A stretch of 58,288 bases of DNA, taken from NCBI GenBank assembly GCA_003427395.1, contig BFEA01000351.1:16820-75107 (forward strand). The letters are read 5' to 3'. Made by a program: the position numbers and the translations under genes. This document shows, piece by piece, positions 54,161 through 58,288 of this stretch. The first letter of the stretch is position 1; every line of letters begins with the position of its first letter. Source of the stretch: Chara braunii. Its lineage: Eukaryota; Streptophyta; Charophyceae; Charales; Characeae. A model generated the notes under the pieces. The model was not told where the DNA came from. It ran no database searches and saw only the letters and a list, made by a program, of their open reading frames with translations.

Positions 54161-54345
54161 AGCCACTCGGAATAGCCAGGCTCCGTCCGGTAAACTGCGC
54201 AGTACTAAGCCGTCAACCTCGAGTAGCGCGCCACTCTCCGTCGGAGTTCACAGTACAGACAATGTACTACCCAGCTACCGGCCGCGGATGATATCCCGAC
54301 TATCAGAAAAAAAAAAAAAAAGAGTCTTGCCCTCACGGTAACCCA

Positions 54346-54422
54346 ATGTGTCATGACCTGCCCTTTCTCTCGCTTTATAGGCAGCTATGTGTCATGACCT
54401 GCCCTTTCTCTCGCTTTATAGG
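54346..54422. repeat. 38-bp tandem duplication private to the 5' LTR
   Basis: ATGTGTCATGACCTGCCC to CTTTATAGG occurs twice in a row; the 3' LTR has it once near 35743. A post-insertion change. Confidence 0.85.
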
Positions 54423-54915
54423 ATAGCTGCCCGTCGGGGTCTGAAAGATCGGGTAGACCCTGACTAAAAAAAAAAAAAAAAAAACAGTTTAAGAAAAATG
54501 TAGGACAGAATCTCAATAGTCAGGGCACTAGCAGGACTCACCACCACCACTAATCATTAGTCCCCGTGAAGTGACTCTAGGCCCGAAGTTGTAGTCCCAT
54601 AACGGGATACCGATGGACATACTCCCCTCTCTAAAACACGCCATCGACCTGCTTTTATTGGGTACCCGTATCCGATGGCAAGGAGGGGGTTCATAACCTC
54701 CTATAGGGGGTGATGAGCTTCCTGCTGATGCGGCCGCGGGTCACCCCTCTTTTGGAGTCCCACTGCGAGGCGCTTAATCGGACAATCTTCCCACAGGCGA
54801 TATACAAGGGGCCGACCAACTTAGGCCGTAGACCCCTAAGCCTTGAATTTGAACCGTTGGCCTTCCCGTGAAATGACAGGCCGAAAGAAAAATCCGCGTT
54901 TGAAAAATCGGTAAG

Positions 54916-54916
<1 letters not shown>

Positions 54917-54977
<61 letters not shown>
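54917..54977. repeat. (TAA)n microsatellite, 5' LTR
   Basis: About 20 units; longer in the 3' LTR. Confidence 0.95.
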
Positions 54978-54979
<2 letters not shown>

Positions 54980-55493
54980 TATCATAGAAAAGTAGGAAAA
55001 TGGTAACGTTATAATGGCCTGAGGCCACCGGATTCTCCCCGAACTAAAGCGCGGGTTCAGACCTGACGATGTATTTTCCTCTTTTTCTCTTTTCCTCTTT
55101 TTCCTCTCTTTTACTCTGCCTAGTCCCTCTCTTTCCTTTTCCTCTGACAGTGACCTCTGCTCCTCGCACCTAACCCATAACTTGGCAAAAGGGGCTCAGC
55201 GCGCAGTAGATAGGGCAGCGCCCGCCCCTTTACTTTCGCATCCCAGGGCGAACCCGACGGCTACCATGGCCACAGGCCGGTTGTGCTTTGCTGTACAGCA
55301 GGGCCCCGAGCCTGCGTGGACCAAAGGAAAGTCCTGTGGCGCACCCGCCTCTTTTTGTTGAGGCAGGCATCAACAGGACTAGTCCACACCGGACACAGAC
55401 CGGGTACTAGGGGTCGTAGAAGCTCGAGGACATACCTACGGGCAACAACGTCGAAGTAAGAGGCCAACACCAAGCAGGGACTAGGTACGCAGA

Positions 55494-55522
55494 GGAGGGC
55501 CAGGACACCGCGCCCTCCGACA
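55494..55522 (-). repeat. Terminal hairpin of element 2 LTR
   Basis: On minus, GGAGGGC and GCCCTCC pair around an 11-base loop starting 4 bases inside TGTCGG. Confidence 0.6.
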
Positions 55523-55526
55523 GCGG
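55523..55526. other. Right target-site duplication GCGG of element 2
   Basis: Matches 20310-20313. Confidence 0.75.
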
Positions 55527-56124
55527 CACTAGTCAGATATGTGACGACAACAAGTAATGAGGAGAGTCCCGTTCTCTCTCCTGTGGTTGATCCTCTTCTC
55601 TCTCTCTCTTCCCCGTTCACTTGGTTCTCTTTCCACATTCACAACAACTGGCAACTCGTCAGTCCAGTCCCGCACGACTTCAAGGAACTCTAGAAGAGAC
55701 TCATCCCCTGACCAAGTCCATTTTGAAAACCGCGTGCTTAGCCAGAGAAGACGTGTACACATTCAAATTATCGCCATGACTAGAGGAGTGGGGATCTCCC
55801 TCCCGAGACACACACTTCACAGTCCCACTTGAGGGTGTTATGGTTTGTCCGCCTATCGCCTTAAGCTGGCCTAAGGGCCTTCTTCCACTAGTTCTACCTG
55901 CGTGTGACCTCCCCCTCATAACTGCCTTAACGCGCTTTGACCTTTTCTCACGTCTAGCGGCTCCTGTCTCTTCGTCGTCTAGAGTTGGCCTCCGGGCCAC
56001 TTTCTACTGGTTTCACGGGCGGGTGATCCCGTCGCCACTGGTCCAGTCCATGCCAGGACTGGGTCCCGGCATTCAGGTCACTCTTGTCACTCTCCGCTTC
56101 GGTGTCCCGATCCAAATGTCGTTG

Positions 56125-56445
56125 CTATCGTTCTACCGTATCAGTCGAGGTCTCTGCCCCCAGGTAAGAAACTGTCACTTTCACTTCGTCCGTAACCCCA
56201 TCTCGCCTACATCGCCATTTTGCTCGGTCTTTTGCCTCTGTGATCGCCATCTGCAAGCCTTGGTCCGCCCTCATTTCTTCTTCTCTCTCTCCTTCCACGT
56301 TTATCCTCAGCTTAGTCTCTTCCTTGCCGTAGCTGTAGTCCAACACAACAGTCACCATAGGTCCTTCCCCCGACATCCTCTCCCATCTGCAGAGGGACTA
56401 GATGTATCTCGGTCTGTAGCCATACAGTCCGCTACTTCGCACCAT
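56125..56445 (-). pseudogene. ORF A homolog in element 1 LTR (one stop)
   Basis: MVRSSGLYGYRPRYI, stop, CRWERMSGEGPMVTVVLDYS, LRINVEG, LQMAITEAKDRAKWRCRRDG, VKVTVSYLGAE. It is colinear with ORF A of element 2 from the first codon on. A single TAG breaks it; the part after the stop is open. Confidence 0.75.
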
Positions 56446-57933
56446 GGTCGAACCCCTTTCTTGGTTGGACGACACATGGTACCAAGGTGCAGAAGTCCGG
56501 AAAGACCCCTCCCCTTAACACTTAGAGCACTAGCGTGCGCAAGCAGGTGAGTTACTGCACATTTCCTTCGCCACTTAGTTCTCACGCCCCAGCTCACTAG
56601 CACACGACACAACAAAGTCGCCAATGTATCCTCTCTCAAGGACTCGTCCCTCCCCCTTCTTATAGAGTCACTTCCCTTCGTGAACCCTGTATTCTAAACG
56701 AGGCGTTCAAATAATTTTCAGCGTTTTGTATCTGAAAATCTGTAATTCGTAAATACACAAAGTTCAGCAAAATAACAAGGGAAAATAAAAAACATTTTAT
56801 TTTTTAAAATCTCGCGAAACAAGGAGACCAAAGGAAAGCAGCGGAGCCGAATTCCAACGGTCGGAGCATACGCAGACTTTTCACGGTCAACCACCAGTCC
56901 TTTTCATTTTCCTTCCGAATATATGAGGTCAGATCCGACACGATGGTCCTATAACGAAGTATCGACGGTCGCCCCTCTCTCTTCAAAATGCGCCATCCGC
57001 CCACTTCTATCGGGTACCTGTATCGGATGGCAAGGAGGGGGCTTATGACCTTCCATGGGGGGGTGATAAGCCTCCTACCAAAACGGTCGCGGGTCGCCCC
57101 TCTTTTGGGATTCCAACCGCACGGCGTTTTACAAGGTATATTGTCCAGGGGGATAGCTGAAAGGCCAGGTCCATCTTGGCCTTCAGACGACGACCGTAGT
57201 TCGAAAACGAACCGTTGGGCCCGCGAAATGATAGGTCGAGGGTAAAAGTCGTGTCTGGTAAACTCATTAATAAGAAAATTAGAAATAGCGACAATAATAG
57301 AATATGATCAGCTATTGACGTACTGAATTTCTCTGAATTTAAACAGGTATTCAGATCGTCACATAGGTCTGACATAAGATTTATCTATTTCTTAATTTTT
57401 ATTTTTTCTTTTCTTTCTTTACCCCTCTCACCTAGACCTCTCTCTTTTGACAACAATTTGTCCTATGCACTTAACCCATAACTTGGCGAAGGGGAACTTG
57501 GCGCGCAGTAGAAAAGACCGCTGTCGGAGAGCGACGCGCTGCGTCAATGTATAGTTGACTCGTCGCGGCCAGCCTCCGCACCATAGGGCGGCTTGTGGTC
57601 ACGATCAGCAGAACACTGACATGCTGGTTTGGCCCTTGGGTCGAGTCAGCGGGCAAGACGGCGCGACGGTCCAGCCCCATGGAGATCGAATCACAGCTTT
57701 TGGGCTGAACCGCCTCGTCTGCAAGGGTCAGATTAGTAGGGCCCGGTCCGAACGGTACTGAAAACGGACCAAGGGTTAGTGAGAAAAATAGAATTGACCA
57801 CTTGGAACCGGACTTATCGCGTCAGGAAGAATACGACCCGAAATGGTCAAGGGGGAATACGGGATTAGACCCTTATTAACGATAAGAGGGGTGTTTTGTT
57901 TTCAAGAAACAAGGCCGACCCTTCGTATTCCAA

Positions 57934-57956
57934 AGTCGGGCCAGTTTTAGCCCGAC
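57934..57956 (-). repeat. Terminal hairpin of element 1 LTR
   Basis: On minus, GTCGGGC, TAAAACTG, GCCCGAC: a perfect 7-bp stem at the LTR edge. Confidence 0.7.
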
Positions 57957-57985
57957 ACTAACTTTAGTACCAGTCTGTCTTATTT

Positions 57986-58288
57986 TAGCATAGGACACGC
58001 TATTTTTAGCGCAGGCCTTCGTTATTCTTAGCGCAGGCCTTCGTTATTTTTAGCGCAGGCCTGAGTTATTTTTAGCGCAGGTCTGAGTTATTTTTAGCGC
58101 AGGCTAAATATAGCGCAAACCCGCGCTATTTTTATCCCAAGTCCCGTGCTAACTTAAGCGCTGTCCCGCGCTAATTTTAGCACAGACCCGCGCTATATTT
58201 AGCGCAGGCCCATGCTAATTTTAACACGCGACTGACTGTTCGTGTCCCAAAGTCGGGACTGTCCCAGTCCCGCGCTAATTTTAGCGCA
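57986..58288. repeat. TTTTTAGCGCAGGCCTGAGTTA tandem repeat
   Basis: About a dozen degenerate 20-30 bp units built on TTTTAGCGCAGGCC or CCGCGCTAATTTTAGC; runs off the window. Near its end CCAAAGTCGGGACTG recalls the LTR edge at 57930-57945. Confidence 0.85.

Larger units (their letters stand above)
20314..55522 (-). mobile_element. Element 2: giant Ty3/gypsy-type LTR retrotransposon
   Basis: The whole unit, transcribed on the minus strand. Order in that direction: 5' LTR (55522-47876), tRNA-Asp primer site, modules D to H, gag, protease, RT, RNase H, integrase, polypurine tract, 3' LTR (36885-20314). Without the 8.9-kb insertion in its 3' LTR it would be about 26.3 kb. RT before integrase in pol is the Ty3/gypsy order. 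Long LTRs, a tRNA-Asp primer site and an extra antisense ORF resemble plant Athila/Tat elements, but the RT core (YMDD, then NPVKGP) is not the typical plant version. The coding region has several stops and homopolymer frameshifts, so it is not autonomous as read. Confidence 0.92.
47876..55522 (-). mobile_element. Element 2 5' LTR, complete (7,647 bp)
   Basis: Begins (plus) TGTGCAC beside the primer site and ends CCGACA before GCGG. It matches both parts of the 3' LTR along its length with scattered few-percent differences. It carries ORFs C, B and A on the minus strand. The 50100-53800 stretch has no supported gene: plus-strand frames such as 52462-52887 recur only because the LTRs are near-identical. 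A 38-bp duplication in it (about 54346-54422) is absent from the 3' LTR. Confidence 0.95.
55527..57956 (-). mobile_element. Element 1 LTR, second segment (outer end)
   Basis: Diverged match to 53650-55522 of element 2: the CCACTGGTCCAGTCCATGCC region, ORF A, the CAAGGAGGGGG(G/C)TTATGACC region and CCCATAACTTGGC all occur in the same order. It ends CCCGACA at 57956, giving TGTCGGGC on minus. The exact outer edge is less sure because a similar sequence recurs at 58243. The 55527-56120 and 56450-57956 parts have no other supported gene. Confidence 0.78.

Noticed and set aside
56125-56550. Plus-strand 236-codon frame at 55840-56550
   Set aside because: It lies over ORF A on the other strand and has no counterpart with conserved protein in element 2.

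Overview
The window is nuclear DNA from a eukaryote, most likely a streptophyte alga or early land plant; Chara-type charophyte is my best guess, not proven. The only intact host gene encodes a plant-type clathrin heavy chain. The rest is mostly transposable elements, with abundant microsatellites, a 13-N scaffold gap and two leftover Nextera mate-pair junction adapters, so part of the left end is an unreliable short-read assembly.

Layout. 1-3723: a broken hAT transposase gene (minus strand) with a long acidic, coiled C-terminal tail and an AT-hook. 3800-5590: GAA/GGA low-complexity DNA with poly-A and poly-G runs and the two adapter palindromes. 5833-5978: a long near-perfect hairpin. 7729-12831: intronless clathrin heavy chain (minus). 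14098-14395: CT/CA compound microsatellites around the N gap.

14463 to about 57956 is one nest of related giant LTR retrotransposons. Oldest is element 1 (minus): about 1.1 kb of 5' internal region plus an LTR that is split in two (15541-20313 and 55527-57956). Element 2 (minus, 20314-55522) inserted into that LTR and is flanked by GCGG on both sides. Its LTRs are 7.6 kb each; the internal region (36886-47875) has a tRNA-Asp-type primer site, gag, protease, RT, RNase H, integrase, an antisense ORF and a polypurine tract. Its 3' LTR is itself split by insert 3 (24880-33814, 8.9 kb, plus strand). The intact 5' LTR preserves the empty site, which fixes the insertion exactly; once insert 3 and its 4-bp duplication are removed, the two LTRs are 7,633 and 7,647 bp.

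The main discovery candidate is that these LTRs code for proteins. Three minus-strand ORFs (called A, B and C here) recur in the diverged LTRs of elements 1 and 2 with conserved protein sequence and mostly synonymous changes. A remnant of ORF A may also lie at the matching place in insert 3. ORF C is paralogous to modules D and E between the primer site and gag, so the element seems to carry a family of small related domains that straddles the LTR boundary. All three LTR 5' ends start TGTCGG and fold into a terminal hairpin. Insert 3 also carries about 17 tandem hairpins with a constant TAAGTT loop and changing but complementary stems.

The last 300 bases are a 20-30 bp tandem repeat. No RNA genes, CRISPR arrays or bacterial features were found.
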